Made by a program: the position numbers and the translations under genes
In this document: one piece after another, positions 50,668 through 59,986 of the stretch
Numbering within the stretch: position 1 is the stretch's first letter
How the letters are laid out: every line of letters begins with the position of its first letter
The notes under the pieces: generated by a model
What the model was told of the DNA's origin: nothing
The model's input: the letters and a program-made list of their open reading frames with translations, nothing else
The model's database searches: none
NCBI GenBank assembly: GCA_014240165.1
Contig: JAAZXM010000003.1
Coordinates: 1-64,000, forward strand
Reading direction: 5' to 3'
Length of the DNA: 64,000 bases
From: Myxococcales bacterium
Lineage (GTDB): Bacteria; Myxococcota_A; UBA9160; UBA4427

Positions 50668-52094
50668 GAGCCAGGCCGCTCCTGGGCGCCGGGCTCGACC
50701 AGCGCGAGGGGGTCGCGTACTTCCAAAGCTACGGGCGATCCGTAGCCGAAGCCCGGGCTCTTCAGGGATCCCAGGGCCAAGGTTCCCGCCTCGATCCGCA
50801 GCCGGATTTCCCCGCTCTCCTCCTGGTAGAGGTCTGGATGGTGCCGAAGCGCGGCGCGGGCCTCGGCTTCGGGAAGATGGGCGAGGCCGGCGAAATAGTG
50901 GTGGCCGTTGCGTTCGGTGTGTTCGAGGCCGAGTGCCGAGAGCAGGGCCAGGTCCTGCTGGAGGGCGAGCACGGGAAGATTCGTCAGATCCTCGGATGCC
51001 TGAAAGGCGCCGCCGCCCCTGGCTTCGCAGAGGGCGCGGTTGAGGAGCGCTCGAAATACCCCCTTGCAGTTCTTGACCGAGACGCCCTGGTAACCGAGGT
51101 CCAGTGCGCGGGGAAAGGCTTGGGTGTTCGCGTCGGCCTCGTCGATGAGGATTGGGGCCCAAGCAGAGAGAGCCGGAAGTTCGCGCACCTTGTCGGGATC
51201 CAGGCTCGAATGCCGGGGCAGGGGCTGCTCGATGTAGAGGAGGCCTTCGAGGAGGGTGCGTCCGTCCGGATCCGCTTCGAGATCATTCATCAGGCCCACG
51301 AGTTGAGCGAGGTCCTCGATCTGCTCGTTGCCGTCCAGGGTGAATCGCGGCGCAGGGACTTCGGCCTCCTGCACGACCCGGGCGATTTCGCAGAGTCGGG
51401 CGCGGTCGGCCTCGGTCTCACCCGAGATTTTGAGTTTGAAGCAGTTCAGCCCATAGGCCCGAATATCCTCGTCCAGGGATACGGGAAGGCCGTCTTTGGG
51501 GTCGAGTGCCTCTGTCACGGTGCTTCGGCGAAGTGGGTCTGCGAGGCCGACCGTATGGCGAAGGGTGACCCGCTCCAGGGGGTCGCCCAGGCAATCCGCC
51601 AATTCGAAGCCCGCCAATTCGGGGTGGAGTTGCCCGGGTTCGAACCCGAAGAGATTGCCCCTGAGCGCATCGAAGAAGCTGACCTCGGCGCTGCGGCAAG
51701 CGGCGTCCATGAGCGCGCGCTCGAGGAGCGCCACGCCGAACCCGTTGACCAACTCGACGCCCGGGTGCTCCACCACCGCGCGCTGGTGGGCCCGGTGCCA
51801 GAGTTGAAAGAGGCTTCCGTGTCCCGCCGCGCGGTAGGCCGAAGCGGCGCGCCCGATGGAGGCAACGAGTTCGTCCTGGTCTTGATCAGCCGACGTCGCC
51901 GGGTTCTTGTCGAACCATTTCGGGACCAGGAGGTCCGAGGCGTAGCCCGGGATCCGCTGCCCGTCCTCGAATTCCACCTCCACCCGGGCCACCACCAGGT
52001 CGGCGCGGCGCAGCGTGGTGATCCCGAAGCGGAAGGGCAGGCGGGTACGGCATGGGGTCGACCCGCATTGGACGGCGATGACTCGGCCCTCCAC
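50664..52094 (-). CDS. enolase-superfamily enzyme (MLE-like)
   Basis: This 476-residue enzyme has a TIM barrel with the enolase superfamily active site: Lys220-X-Lys222 in FKLKISG, metal ligands Asp254 (LDGNE), Glu289 (YIEQP) and Asp318 (LIDEAD), and Lys341/Lys344 in SVKNCKG. The K...K pair is the arrangement of muconate lactonizing enzyme-like members, which perform cycloisomerisation, dehydration or epimerisation by enolate chemistry. It is about 80-100 residues longer than usual. GTG 52094 follows GGAGG. First gene of the leftward operon, divergent from the TetR gene across a palindromic operator. Substrate unknown. Confidence 0.9.
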   Translation of the reverse strand: MEGRVIAVQCGSTPCRTRLPFRFGITTLRRADLVVARVEVEFEDGQRIPGYASDLLVPKWFDKNPATSADQDQDELVASIGRAASAYRAAGHGSLFQLWHRAHQRAVVEHPGVELVNGFGVALLERALMDAACRSAEVSFFDALRGNLFGFEPGQLHPELAGFELADCLGDPLERVTLRHTVGLADPLRRSTVTEALDPKDGLPVSLDEDIRAYGLNCFKLKISGETEADRARLCEIARVVQEAEVPAPRFTLDGNEQIEDLAQLVGLMNDLEADPDGRTLLEGLLYIEQPLPRHSSLDPDKVRELPALSAWAPILIDEADANTQAFPRALDLGYQGVSVKNCKGVFRALLNRALCEARGGGAFQASEDLTNLPVLALQQDLALLSALGLEHTERNGHHYFAGLAHLPEAEARAALRHHPDLYQEESGEIRLRIEAGTLALGSLKSPGFGYGSPVALEVRDPLALVEPGAQERPGS

Positions 52095-52142
52095 GGCATT
52101 CCTCCCTGGCCTCAGGTGGCTCTCCTGGCCCGGCTTGACTTC

Positions 52143-52160
52143 TAACTAACTGGTTGTTTA
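52143..52160. promoter_or_regulatory. predicted TetR-family operator
   Basis: The sequence TAACTAACTGGTTGTTTA is an inverted repeat of the form TAA-n2-AAC-n2-GTT-n2-TTA, matching in 12 of 18 positions, in the spacer between the divergent enolase-family and TetR genes. It is followed by AT-rich sequence. This is the size and site typical of a TetR dimer operator, able to control both operons. Confidence 0.6.
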
Positions 52161-52204
52161 ATTATATGCCAGCCTGGATCACGGATCCACGGCGGGAGGA
52201 TCCC

Positions 52205-52894
52205 TTGGCCCAGCCCCAACCCAAGACTGCGCGGCGCGTTCGCCGCGACGCCGAGCATAGCCGGGCGGAGATCCTCAAGGCGGCGGTCGAGGTTTTCGCC
52301 GAGTTCGGATTGGCGGGGGCTCGGGTGGACGAGATTGCTGCCCGGGCGGGGGTCAACAAGGCGCTTCTTTATCACTATTACCCCGGCAAGGAAGGGCTCT
52401 TCGCCGCGGCGCTGGAATCGGTCTACGCCGATATCCGCCTGGCGGAGTCCGGTCTCGACCTGGAATCCATGTCCCCTGAGCGCGCGATCACTCGACTCGT
52501 TGACTTCACGCTGGATCATTTTCTCGCGCATCCGGAATTTCTGGCCCTGGTGAGCAGCGAGAACCGCCATGGGGCGCGGCACCTTCGCGAGTCCGAGCAC
52601 CTTCGCGAGATGCATTTGCCGCTGGTGGTTCGCATCGAGGCCCTGCTCGGGCGCGGGGTTGCGGCGGGGGTCTTTCGCGATGGCGTCGATCCGCTCGAAC
52701 TCTATATCTCCATCGCAGCGCTGGGTTATTTCTATCTCTCCAATGTGCACACCTTGTCCGCGGTTTTCTCGCGGGACCTGATGGCCCCTGCCGCGCTGCG
52801 CGCACGGCGTGAGCACATGCGCCAAGTGGTGCTGGGCTACCTGCGCCCGTTGCCCAAAGGGGAGGCGGACGCGATGGAGGGTGAGCAGCGATGA
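52205..52894 (+). CDS. TetR-family transcriptional regulator
   Basis: This 229-residue regulator has the N-terminal helix-turn-helix VDEIAARAGVNKALLYHYYPGKEGLF, preceded by ILKAAVEVFAEFGLAGARV. The C-terminal half is a helical ligand-binding and dimerisation domain, TetR_C-like with ENRHGARHL. TTG 52205 is chosen because GGAGG lies five bases upstream; ATG 52166 is an alternative without a Shine-Dalgarno. Its last codons overlap the next gene as ATGA. Expected to repress both divergent operons via the 52143-52160 palindrome until its ligand, perhaps a pathway intermediate, binds. Confidence 0.9.
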   Translation: MAQPQPKTARRVRRDAEHSRAEILKAAVEVFAEFGLAGARVDEIAARAGVNKALLYHYYPGKEGLFAAALESVYADIRLAESGLDLESMSPERAITRLVDFTLDHFLAHPEFLALVSSENRHGARHLRESEHLREMHLPLVVRIEALLGRGVAAGVFRDGVDPLELYISIAALGYFYLSNVHTLSAVFSRDLMAPAALRARREHMRQVVLGYLRPLPKGEADAMEGEQR

Positions 52895-53841
52895 GTGAGC
52901 CCGGGCAGCCCATCCCGCGTCTCCGGCCCGGGCGACGGATCCGGGGCATGTCGGCGATGCTTCTGCCCCACGGCGAGGACGGCGGCGTGGATTGGCTGGG
53001 TTTCGAGAGGCATCTGCGCCGGACAGTGGATGCGGGTTTGACTCCCGCGGTGAATATGGACACAGGCTACGTTGATCTGCTCGCTCCGGAAACGCGCATC
53101 CGGGTTTTGGATACGGCGCAGGAAATCGCCGGTCGAAACTTCGTCGCGGGCGCCCAGATCGCCGATCAGCCGGGGGATCGCTTCGCTGCTGAGCGCATGC
53201 GGAGCGAAATGGAGAAGATCCAGAAGCGGGGCGGAGTTCCCGTGGTTTTCCCCTGCCATGGTTTGGCGGCGCTCAGCGAAGCCGAGTGGTTGGAGGCGCA
53301 CCGGGGACTGGCCACCGATATCGACCAATTTCTGGGCTTCGAACTCGGCACCATGTTCGCTCCCAGCGGCCGAATCCTTTCGTTGGATGGTTGGAGCGGC
53401 CTCTTGGAGATCCCCGCCTGCATTGGGGCCAAGCATTCGTCGCTCTCGCGCGAACTGGAATGGCAGCGACTGGCTCGCCGGGACGAGCGCCGGCCCGATT
53501 TCATGGTTTTGACGGGAAACGATTTGGCCATCGACATGGTGATGTGGGGCAGCGATTACCTCTTGGGCCTCTCGACTTTTGCGCCCGATCTCTTCGCCCG
53601 CCGGGATGCGCTCTGGGAAGCGGGAGATGCGGGTTTCTACGCGCTGAACGATCTGCTCCAGGCGCTCGGCGCGTTCGCTTTCCGCGCTCCGGTGCCGGCC
53701 TACAAGCACGACGCAGCCCTCTTTCTCCACCTCCGCGGGTGGATCGCGAGTTCCGCTCCTCACCCCCAAGCCCCAACGCGTCCCGAAAGCGATCGGGCCG
53801 TGCTCAAGGAAATCGTACGCCGCATCGAGGCGCTGGAATGA
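52891..53841 (+). CDS. DHDPS-like (DapA superfamily) lyase
   Basis: This 316-residue class I aldolase-superfamily enzyme has a TIM barrel. Lys181 in IGAKHSS fits the Schiff-base Lys, and the N-terminal [17 protein letters not shown] resembles the DapA start. [11 protein letters not shown] lies near the GTTGE-type pyruvate-binding loop but reads differently, so it is not the lysine-biosynthesis enzyme. Such homologues act as aldolases or dehydratases on keto-acid sugars and other substrates. It overlaps TetR by four bases (ATGA) and the following OYE gene by four bases. Predicted catabolic step. Confidence 0.82.
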   Translation: MSEPGQPIPRLRPGRRIRGMSAMLLPHGEDGGVDWLGFERHLRRTVDAGLTPAVNMDTGYVDLLAPETRIRVLDTAQEIAGRNFVAGAQIADQPGDRFAAERMRSEMEKIQKRGGVPVVFPCHGLAALSEAEWLEAHRGLATDIDQFLGFELGTMFAPSGRILSLDGWSGLLEIPACIGAKHSSLSRELEWQRLARRDERRPDFMVLTGNDLAIDMVMWGSDYLLGLSTFAPDLFARRDALWEAGDAGFYALNDLLQALGAFAFRAPVPAYKHDAALFLHLRGWIASSAPHPQAPTRPESDRAVLKEIVRRIEALE

Positions 53842-55259
53842 CGGTCTGGACAAAGCTCAGCCGCTTGAAAACCGCGGAGGCTTTGACTGCACGGCTCGGC
53901 GAACTCGAGATCGATCTGCCTTTCGATACCGAGATGCAGGTGGGCCCCGCTTCCCCTTTGGCCCAGCCCCTGGAAACCGGAAGCGGAAGCATCGGGAACC
54001 GTTTCGCGATTCTGCCCATGGAAGGCTGGGACGGAACGCCGGCCGGCCTCCCCACCGACCTTGTCCGCCGGCGTTGGAAACGCTTCGGTCAGAGCGGGGC
54101 AAAACTGATCTGGGGCGGCGAGGCGGTGGCGGTGCGCCCGGACGGAAGGGCCAACCCAAAGCAGTTGGTCTCGTGCGATGAGAGCACCGAGGCATTGGCG
54201 TCATTGCGCACCGAGCTGGTGGAGAGCCATGCAGAGCGCTTCGGGCGCACGGATGATCTCGTCGTGGGGCTCCAGTTGACCCACTCGGGTCGTTTCGCCA
54301 ACCCCCAGGGCCAGCCGTCGCCGCGAATCGCCTACAGGCATCCGGTTCTCGATGCCCGGGTGGGTGTTATTTCCGATGAGGCGATCCTTTGCGATGACGA
54401 GCTCGATGCGTTGGTGGAAGATTTCGTGGCCGCTGGGGTGAGGGCAGGGCAGGCGGGGTTTCGCTTCGTCGATATCAAGCATTGCCACGGGTATCTGGGC
54501 CATGAACTTTTGAGCGCCGTGAATCGCCCCGGTCGCTACGGGGGCAGCCTCGAGGGCCGGATGCGTTTTCTCCGCTCTGTGGTCGCCGGAATCCGGGCCA
54601 GGGTGCCGAAGCTGGGGGTCGGGGTTCGGCTATCGGCTTTCGATTTTCTTCCCTTCCGGCCCGGGGAAGGGGGAGTGGGCTCACCCGAGGCCCGATCGCC
54701 CGGAACCCGCTATTTCGGGGCCGACGCGAGCGGTCTGTCCACCGATCTGGCCGAAGTTCATGAGTTTCTTCGGGCGCTCGAGTCCCTGGGCATCGAACTG
54801 GTCTGCACCACGGCGGGCTCGCCCTATTACAACCCCCACATCCAGCGCCCGGCTCTTTTTCCGCCTTCGGATGGCTATCGGCCGCCCGAGGATCCGCTGG
54901 TGGGCGTGGCCCGGCAGATTCGGGTGACCCGGGAACTTCGCTCACAGCATCCCGGGCTCACTTTCGTGGGCTCGGGGTACTCGTATTTGCAGGAATGGTT
55001 CGCCCCTGTGGCCCAGGCGGTGGTTCGCCGGGGCTACGCGGATTTCGTCGGGGTGGGCCGCATGGCCCTCAGCTACCCCGAACTGCCCGCGGATGTATTG
55101 GCCGGGCGAAAACTCCAGGCCAAGGCGTTCTGCCGGACTTTCAGTGATTGCACCACGGCCCCGCGCAATGGCCTCGTTTCGGGTTGTTACCCCATCGACC
55201 CCTTTTATAAGAGGCGCCCGGAGGCGGCGACCCTGGCCGCGCGAAAAAAAGAGACTTGA
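53838..55259 (+). CDS. NADH:flavin oxidoreductase, old yellow enzyme family
   Basis: This 473-residue FMN-dependent enzyme of the OYE/2,4-dienoyl-CoA-reductase type shows [11 protein letters not shown] near 60-70, LQLTHSGRF (H149) and the substrate-binding His215-X-His217 in KHCHGYL, followed by [16 protein letters not shown]. The 50-residue C-terminal part has Cys residues (CRTF, CTTAPRN, CYPI) at the place where related enzymes bind Fe-S, but without a complete cluster pattern I would not claim one. It is expected to reduce an activated C=C bond or oxidise a ring. ATG 53838 overlaps the DHDPS-like stop as ATGA, placing it third in the rightward operon. Confidence 0.88.
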   Translation: MTVWTKLSRLKTAEALTARLGELEIDLPFDTEMQVGPASPLAQPLETGSGSIGNRFAILPMEGWDGTPAGLPTDLVRRRWKRFGQSGAKLIWGGEAVAVRPDGRANPKQLVSCDESTEALASLRTELVESHAERFGRTDDLVVGLQLTHSGRFANPQGQPSPRIAYRHPVLDARVGVISDEAILCDDELDALVEDFVAAGVRAGQAGFRFVDIKHCHGYLGHELLSAVNRPGRYGGSLEGRMRFLRSVVAGIRARVPKLGVGVRLSAFDFLPFRPGEGGVGSPEARSPGTRYFGADASGLSTDLAEVHEFLRALESLGIELVCTTAGSPYYNPHIQRPALFPPSDGYRPPEDPLVGVARQIRVTRELRSQHPGLTFVGSGYSYLQEWFAPVAQAVVRRGYADFVGVGRMALSYPELPADVLAGRKLQAKAFCRTFSDCTTAPRNGLVSGCYPIDPFYKRRPEAATLAARKKET

Positions 55260-55409
55260 ACCCGAGCGGAGCCGGCGGATGGGTGTCGTCAGTTTTGCGG
55301 TTCTGCATCGCCGTTTTTCGCCCTAAGTTTACGCGTTAAGTGTTATCCCGGTTGATCGTGGATTCAGGGTCGAGTGCCGGGTGGAATTCCATTTTGGGGG
55401 GGGAAGAAA

Positions 55410-55838
55410 ATGCTTCTCTGGAACGAGGGCGACTTCGAGATCAGCACCGACAAGGCGCGCTTGGACGATTTGGCGATTCACGCCTTTCTGGTCGACGCCT
55501 ATTGGTCGAAGGGGCGCTCTCTCGAGAAGGTCAGGCGAACCCTCGAGCACTCCTTATGCTTTGGGCTCTACGGGGGGAAAAAGCAAATCGGCTTTGGCCG
55601 GGTGGTGAGTGATTTTTCGACCTTCGCCTACATCGCCGATGTCTTCGTGATCGAAGCGCAGCGCGGGCATGGGTTCGGAAAACGCTTGGTGCAGTGCATG
55701 GTGGAGCATGAAGAACTCCAGGGTCTCAAGCGCTGGATCCTCGCCACGGCAGATGCCCACGGCCTTTACGCGAATTTTGGCTTCACTTCCTTGTCCTCGC
55801 CCGAGCGTTTCATGGAAAAGCGCTTGCCCGGGGCATAG
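55410..55838 (+). CDS. GNAT-family N-acetyltransferase
   Basis: This 142-residue GNAT shows the acetyl-CoA motif A in VIEAQRGHGFGKRLVQCMVEH (about residues 75-95), with Q/R-x-x-G-x-G/A, preceded by the central strand IADVFV. The N-terminal part (FLVDAYWSKGRSLEKVRRTL) matches a common subgroup of uncharacterised GNATs. The start ATG 55410 has a weak Shine-Dalgarno. Substrate unknown; likely a small amine. Confidence 0.88.
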   Translation: MLLWNEGDFEISTDKARLDDLAIHAFLVDAYWSKGRSLEKVRRTLEHSLCFGLYGGKKQIGFGRVVSDFSTFAYIADVFVIEAQRGHGFGKRLVQCMVEHEELQGLKRWILATADAHGLYANFGFTSLSSPERFMEKRLPGA

Positions 55839-55893
55839 TTGACGCTTCTCGGGGGCTTCGGGGGCAGGGGTTTTCCGATATCCTGCGCGTGCC

Positions 55894-56412
55894 ATGGATC
55901 CAGCGCCCTTCATCTCAGAGAATGCGAATGTGGTCGACAGCGTTGTCGGCGACGGCTCGAAGATCTGGAATTATTGCAATGTGTATGGCTGTACGATTGG
56001 CCGGAACACCCAGATCGGAAGCTATTGCGAGGTTCGCACGGGTGCCTCGGTGGGCGACGATTGCCGGCTCCAGTCGTATATCCTGGTGGCCGAGGATTGC
56101 GTGGTGGGCAACCACGTACTGATCGGGCCGGGCGTGATCTTCACCAACGATAATGAGCCGTCCGTGCTCAAATCCAGGCAGAAGACCTGGACGCTGGAGC
56201 CGGTTCGGGTAGACGATTACGCGGTTCTGGGCGCGGGCAGCGTTCTGCTGCCGGGCGTGTGTATCGGGGCGCGATCGGTGGTGGCCGCGGGCAGCGTGGT
56301 AACCCGGGATGTGGAGCCCTGGGCGGTGGTCATGGGCAACCCGGCGAAAAAGGTGGGCGATATTCGCGAGTCCCCCTACAAAGAGCGCTGGCCCGAGTTG
56401 CTTCCGGGTTAA
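55894..56412 (+). CDS. left-handed beta-helix (hexapeptide) acyltransferase
   Basis: This 172-residue protein consists of hexapeptide repeats (VVGDGS, IGRNTQ, IGSYCE, VGDDCR, VVGNHV and so on), forming a left-handed beta-helix, with a loop around FTNDNEPSVLKSRQKTWTLEPV. The C-terminal VMGNPAKKVGDI fits acetyl-CoA-dependent sugar O- or N-acetyltransferases such as those in O-antigen sugar biosynthesis. It sits 55 bases after a GNAT gene, but no glycosyltransferase cluster is adjacent, so the acceptor is unknown. Confidence 0.85.
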   Translation: MDPAPFISENANVVDSVVGDGSKIWNYCNVYGCTIGRNTQIGSYCEVRTGASVGDDCRLQSYILVAEDCVVGNHVLIGPGVIFTNDNEPSVLKSRQKTWTLEPVRVDDYAVLGAGSVLLPGVCIGARSVVAAGSVVTRDVEPWAVVMGNPAKKVGDIRESPYKERWPELLPG

Positions 56413-56501
56413 GGCTTTCCTTGCTGTGCTTCGGAGTTGCCACCTTGCTGGGCCTAAAGGCAACCCCTCTTCTGCTCTGATCCAATGGGGCGATAGGCTG
56501 C

Positions 56502-59438
56502 CTAGAGGCGGTGGAAGATGAAGTCGTTGCTGAAGAGGCCGCCGGGATTCTGAACTTGGAGAAAGTGGATGCCCAGGGCTTCGGGGGGCGTCTCCAATTC
56601 GATTCGGATTCTCGCGTCGTTGCAAGTCGGGAGATCGCCGCTCACGCAGGTCACGTTCCCCTGCACCCTGCGGCCGTCGACGATCAGATGGGCCCCCGCC
56701 TGGATATGTCTTCCATTGACAGTCATGACCGACGCGCCCGACAAAAGGCGCGGGAATTGTTGTCGGCCGGACTGTTCCTGGATCGTGGAGCGGGTCCAGA
56801 GGGCGGGTTGTGGATGGTTGACATCGGTATTCACGCCCAGTCGCCCAGTCAGGGTGCCGACAAACCCCCCGCTTTCCGCAAGGGAGAGCAACTCGGCGCG
56901 GGTATGTGATTGCGGATTCTCGCCTCCTTCTATGTAGGCTCCCGCGCCGACCGTAGGATCGAATTCAAGGGCCACGTGGCGTGAACCCGCGCTATCGATG
57001 AATACACCCGTGCCCTGCAAAACGATGGCTTCCTCACTGGCTGATAATTCCAAGGCATCGAGGAGGTCGGAGGTTTGGGCCAGGGCGATGGACTGCTCAT
57101 TCAGGCTGACGCTGCGAGCGAAGGAACCCGAGAACCCGGTGCTTCCTTCGGTGACCATATTCCAGACCGGGTCGAAGCGAGGTCGGAAGCCCCATGAGAG
57201 CCGCCACACCGCCTGCTCGGGACTACCCACCGCTGAGATAGCCCGGTAGAAGCTGAAGTCGATGATGTTGAGGCGTCCTTGGGGAAGGATGAGCCAGCGA
57301 TCGTAGGCGCCTCGCCAAGTGGGTGCGTCCATCCCGGTCCCGAACGTATTCGTACTGACAAGGAAGGGCATTCGATGGCAATCGCCGCAGACGTTGGGCT
57401 GGGGGTTTCCCTGCAGGTCGCCATCGATATGAAAGAGCCTGAAACCAGCCTGCGCAACATCGGACAACACGTTGTTGTAGGGGCGCCTTTGCGATGGGGG
57501 GTAGGGCACGCTCAGCAGGAATGTGGCCATTGCATCGCGTTCGGCAGCGCTCAAGGCACCTGCCTTGCCTTCATCGTTGCCCGGGCAATTGGCCACCATG
57601 CACATCGTTGATGCGAGAGAGCCGTCTACCAAGAAGCGCGTGCAACTATCGGGATCATCGAGTTCGCAGTTCGGTGCTTCGATTCCGAAGATGTTCGAGG
57701 TATTCCTTCCTCCATAGGGGTCACCCGGAATCCCGTCCCAGTGGTAGGGGGTGGTATCTCGAAGGCCGCGGATCGGCATGGTGACGCGCGGCGGGATCTG
57801 GTTGCAGCCCGGAAGGTCGCAGATCGGCGTATCCAGGACCCAGAGCAGTTGGTCCGTGCCTCCATCCGGGTGGCAACTCTCGCAAGAGAACGTGCCGGTG
57901 GTCGAGGCACGGGCATCATTGAAGGCAATTCGTCCCGCTTTGACTACGGGATCAGTGGGGTCTTCCAGGGGAATTGTCTCCAGGACCTCGGGTAGGAGAG
58001 GATCGGATAAATCCACCAGGGCGACACTGTTGTCTCCGACGCTCAAGACCCAGGCTCGGGTGGCTATGCCTTGGGGATCCGATTCGAGTGCGATCCCGCG
58101 CGGTACCGCGCCGACTTGTGTGCGCCCGAGGACCTGACCGCTCTCCGCTCCCAGCGTGAAGACACTATTCGAACCCGCTGCGCTGACGAGTAGCAGCGAG
58201 TCATCACCGCTGATTTGGATCGCGAACGGGGTTGCGAGTGCCAACTCGGGGTCGGGCTCCGCCGGGGGCAGCGGCTCGAGGTCGATGATTTCCGGCAGGC
58301 CGCATGCGGCGCTGCAATCGACTTGGGTAATCCCGTTGAGGAAGGCCCGATTATCCATTTCGCCCAAGCCGTCGGCCTCTGATCCGGCAAGTCCGTTGGC
58401 GTCATTTCTCGCATCGGTTTGGGTGACGTAGACCTGCCCAGTGGAGTCGACAGCCAGGCCGTAGAGCAGGGTTCCCATAGTATCGACGACATCCAATAAT
58501 TCGTCTGTCGCCGTGTCGAAAACAAAGAGGTCCCGATCGGGAACCAGTGGGTGCTTGATGATATCCACGACTGCGCCCCTCGAGAGGACGTTGTTGCTGG
58601 TGATCGAGTGGGCCCTGGCGTCGAAAGTGCACAGGCCGTCCCCCATGGTTCCGGCCAGCGAAGCTCCGACGCAGGTCGGGTCGCTCGCATCCATGCAGCA
58701 GCCGGAAAGCTGGGTCTGGTTATTGGATTCGAACGGGATTACGTAGAGTCGGCCGTCCCGAACCTTGATTGCGCGTGGATCCTGCGCGGGAATCTCCAAA
58801 TTGTGGGTCACTTGGCGGGTTGCGGTATCGACAACCGCGATCTGGTTTTCCGAGGAGAGGGCGATATAGGCTTTTTCATCGCTGGCGAAGGCGATGCCCA
58901 TGGGCTCGTCGAAGCGGGTTGATTTGGTGGCCGGGTCGAGATCCTGGATGGTGGCGACGACCTGGCGGTAGGTAGGGCTTTCCGGGTCGTTGTCGATCAC
59001 GCTCACCGAGTCTGAGACGTGGTTGGAAGCCCAAACCTCCAGACCATCCGGCCTCACTGCGAGACTTACAGGGTCTATGCCGACCTCGATCCGGGCCTCG
59101 ACTCTTCGGCTAGCCACTCCGATGACATCGACCGTATCCGCCGGAGTATTGACGACGAAGACTTCTTCTCCTGCAACGGCGATCGGTGACGCGTGCGGGC
59201 TCATGAAATTCGGATGACCGACGGCGCTGACAGCGGCAGGCGGAGGAGTGGGTGGTTCCTGTGTGGCGGACTGGTCCCCCGCTTGCTCGCAGGCGGCCAG
59301 CGCGAGCACGACGCAGGAAATCGTGATTCGCAGGGCCGGAATCCAGCGCCATGAAGCCGCAGGGTCGAGCGGTTTGCGGTTATTCGCTTTCCGAGAAGTC
59401 GCGCGCGGTAAGAGCCAATGAAAAACCGATGAACCCAT
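56502..59438 (-). CDS. beta-propeller and dihaem cytochrome c lipoprotein
   Basis: This exported protein has 978 residues, with a lipobox-like leader (VVLALAACEQ) after a long N-region. Residues about 85-480 form a YVTN-type beta-propeller (VFVVNTPADTVDVIGV, EVWASNHVSDSVSVIDN, repeats of the kind VDTATRQV). Two haem c sites follow: C519-ESC522-H523 in a CESCHPDGG context and C685-GDC688-H689. The C-terminal 150 residues contain a GxNxDxNHPQPALW stretch and an Ig-like end. The arrangement resembles surface or periplasmic cytochrome proteins with a peroxidase-like half. ATG 59438 is a plausible start. It is divergent from the multicopper oxidase gene, so the two may work together in extracytoplasmic oxidation. 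Confidence 0.8.
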   Translation of the reverse strand: MGSSVFHWLLPRATSRKANNRKPLDPAASWRWIPALRITISCVVLALAACEQAGDQSATQEPPTPPPAAVSAVGHPNFMSPHASPIAVAGEEVFVVNTPADTVDVIGVASRRVEARIEVGIDPVSLAVRPDGLEVWASNHVSDSVSVIDNDPESPTYRQVVATIQDLDPATKSTRFDEPMGIAFASDEKAYIALSSENQIAVVDTATRQVTHNLEIPAQDPRAIKVRDGRLYVIPFESNNQTQLSGCCMDASDPTCVGASLAGTMGDGLCTFDARAHSITSNNVLSRGAVVDIIKHPLVPDRDLFVFDTATDELLDVVDTMGTLLYGLAVDSTGQVYVTQTDARNDANGLAGSEADGLGEMDNRAFLNGITQVDCSAACGLPEIIDLEPLPPAEPDPELALATPFAIQISGDDSLLLVSAAGSNSVFTLGAESGQVLGRTQVGAVPRGIALESDPQGIATRAWVLSVGDNSVALVDLSDPLLPEVLETIPLEDPTDPVVKAGRIAFNDARASTTGTFSCESCHPDGGTDQLLWVLDTPICDLPGCNQIPPRVTMPIRGLRDTTPYHWDGIPGDPYGGRNTSNIFGIEAPNCELDDPDSCTRFLVDGSLASTMCMVANCPGNDEGKAGALSAAERDAMATFLLSVPYPPSQRRPYNNVLSDVAQAGFRLFHIDGDLQGNPQPNVCGDCHRMPFLVSTNTFGTGMDAPTWRGAYDRWLILPQGRLNIIDFSFYRAISAVGSPEQAVWRLSWGFRPRFDPVWNMVTEGSTGFSGSFARSVSLNEQSIALAQTSDLLDALELSASEEAIVLQGTGVFIDSAGSRHVALEFDPTVGAGAYIEGGENPQSHTRAELLSLAESGGFVGTLTGRLGVNTDVNHPQPALWTRSTIQEQSGRQQFPRLLSGASVMTVNGRHIQAGAHLIVDGRRVQGNVTCVSGDLPTCNDARIRIELETPPEALGIHFLQVQNPGGLFSNDFIFHRL

Positions 59439-59986
59439 GGAGACGGCTGCCTTTATTCGGACTTGACGCGCGAGTCTAGCCAGATCCCGACTTCTCCGGA
59501 GCAATCGGTTCCCTTACGCGAGCTACGGCGCTTAGAGACCCGGTCGACCCGCAGAACTTTAGGGTCGGCCCCATGCCGCCGTCGAAAGCCAAGTTGAAGC
59601 TTCCGATTCCGCGAAGCGCTCCAGTCGGTAGAGCATCAGTGCGGATCCCCTACGACTCAAGATCTCGATTGCTCAAGTGATGCTTCGTGGGGGCTGGGAG
59701 GCCAGCAATATTTCATCGGAACGTGTGTTCTGAGTTGCGTGAGGGACGCGATGAATTCAGTCGGAATTGCACTCTTGGCTACGGGAAAGACCTGAGGTTT
59801 ATCTGCAGGAAACCCTTCGCGTGCTGATGGTTCATTCAATCAAGCGCTCCCAATCAAAATTGTTGGTCCAAGCCAGGAAGTTTCCCGGACTTCTTAATCA
59901 TGTTCGGGAGATTCAAACGTTGGTTGCTCGCTGCCTTCTCCTAGTTGCATTTGTTCACGGAATTTTGAATCGGGAGTACGCATACC
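59439..59986. other. divergent promoter region, cytochrome / multicopper oxidase
   Basis: This 548-bp spacer contains no gene I can support. A tRNA D-arm-like sequence, GCTCCAGTCGGTAGAGCA, lies at 59617-59634, but anticodon arm and acceptor stem are missing. The last 200 bases are less GC-rich and lead to the oxidase start. Both promoters should be here. Confidence 0.4.

Noticed and set aside
50838..52145. A 435-codon open frame on the + strand
   Set aside because: Antisense to the enolase-superfamily gene, whose active-site residues are complete.
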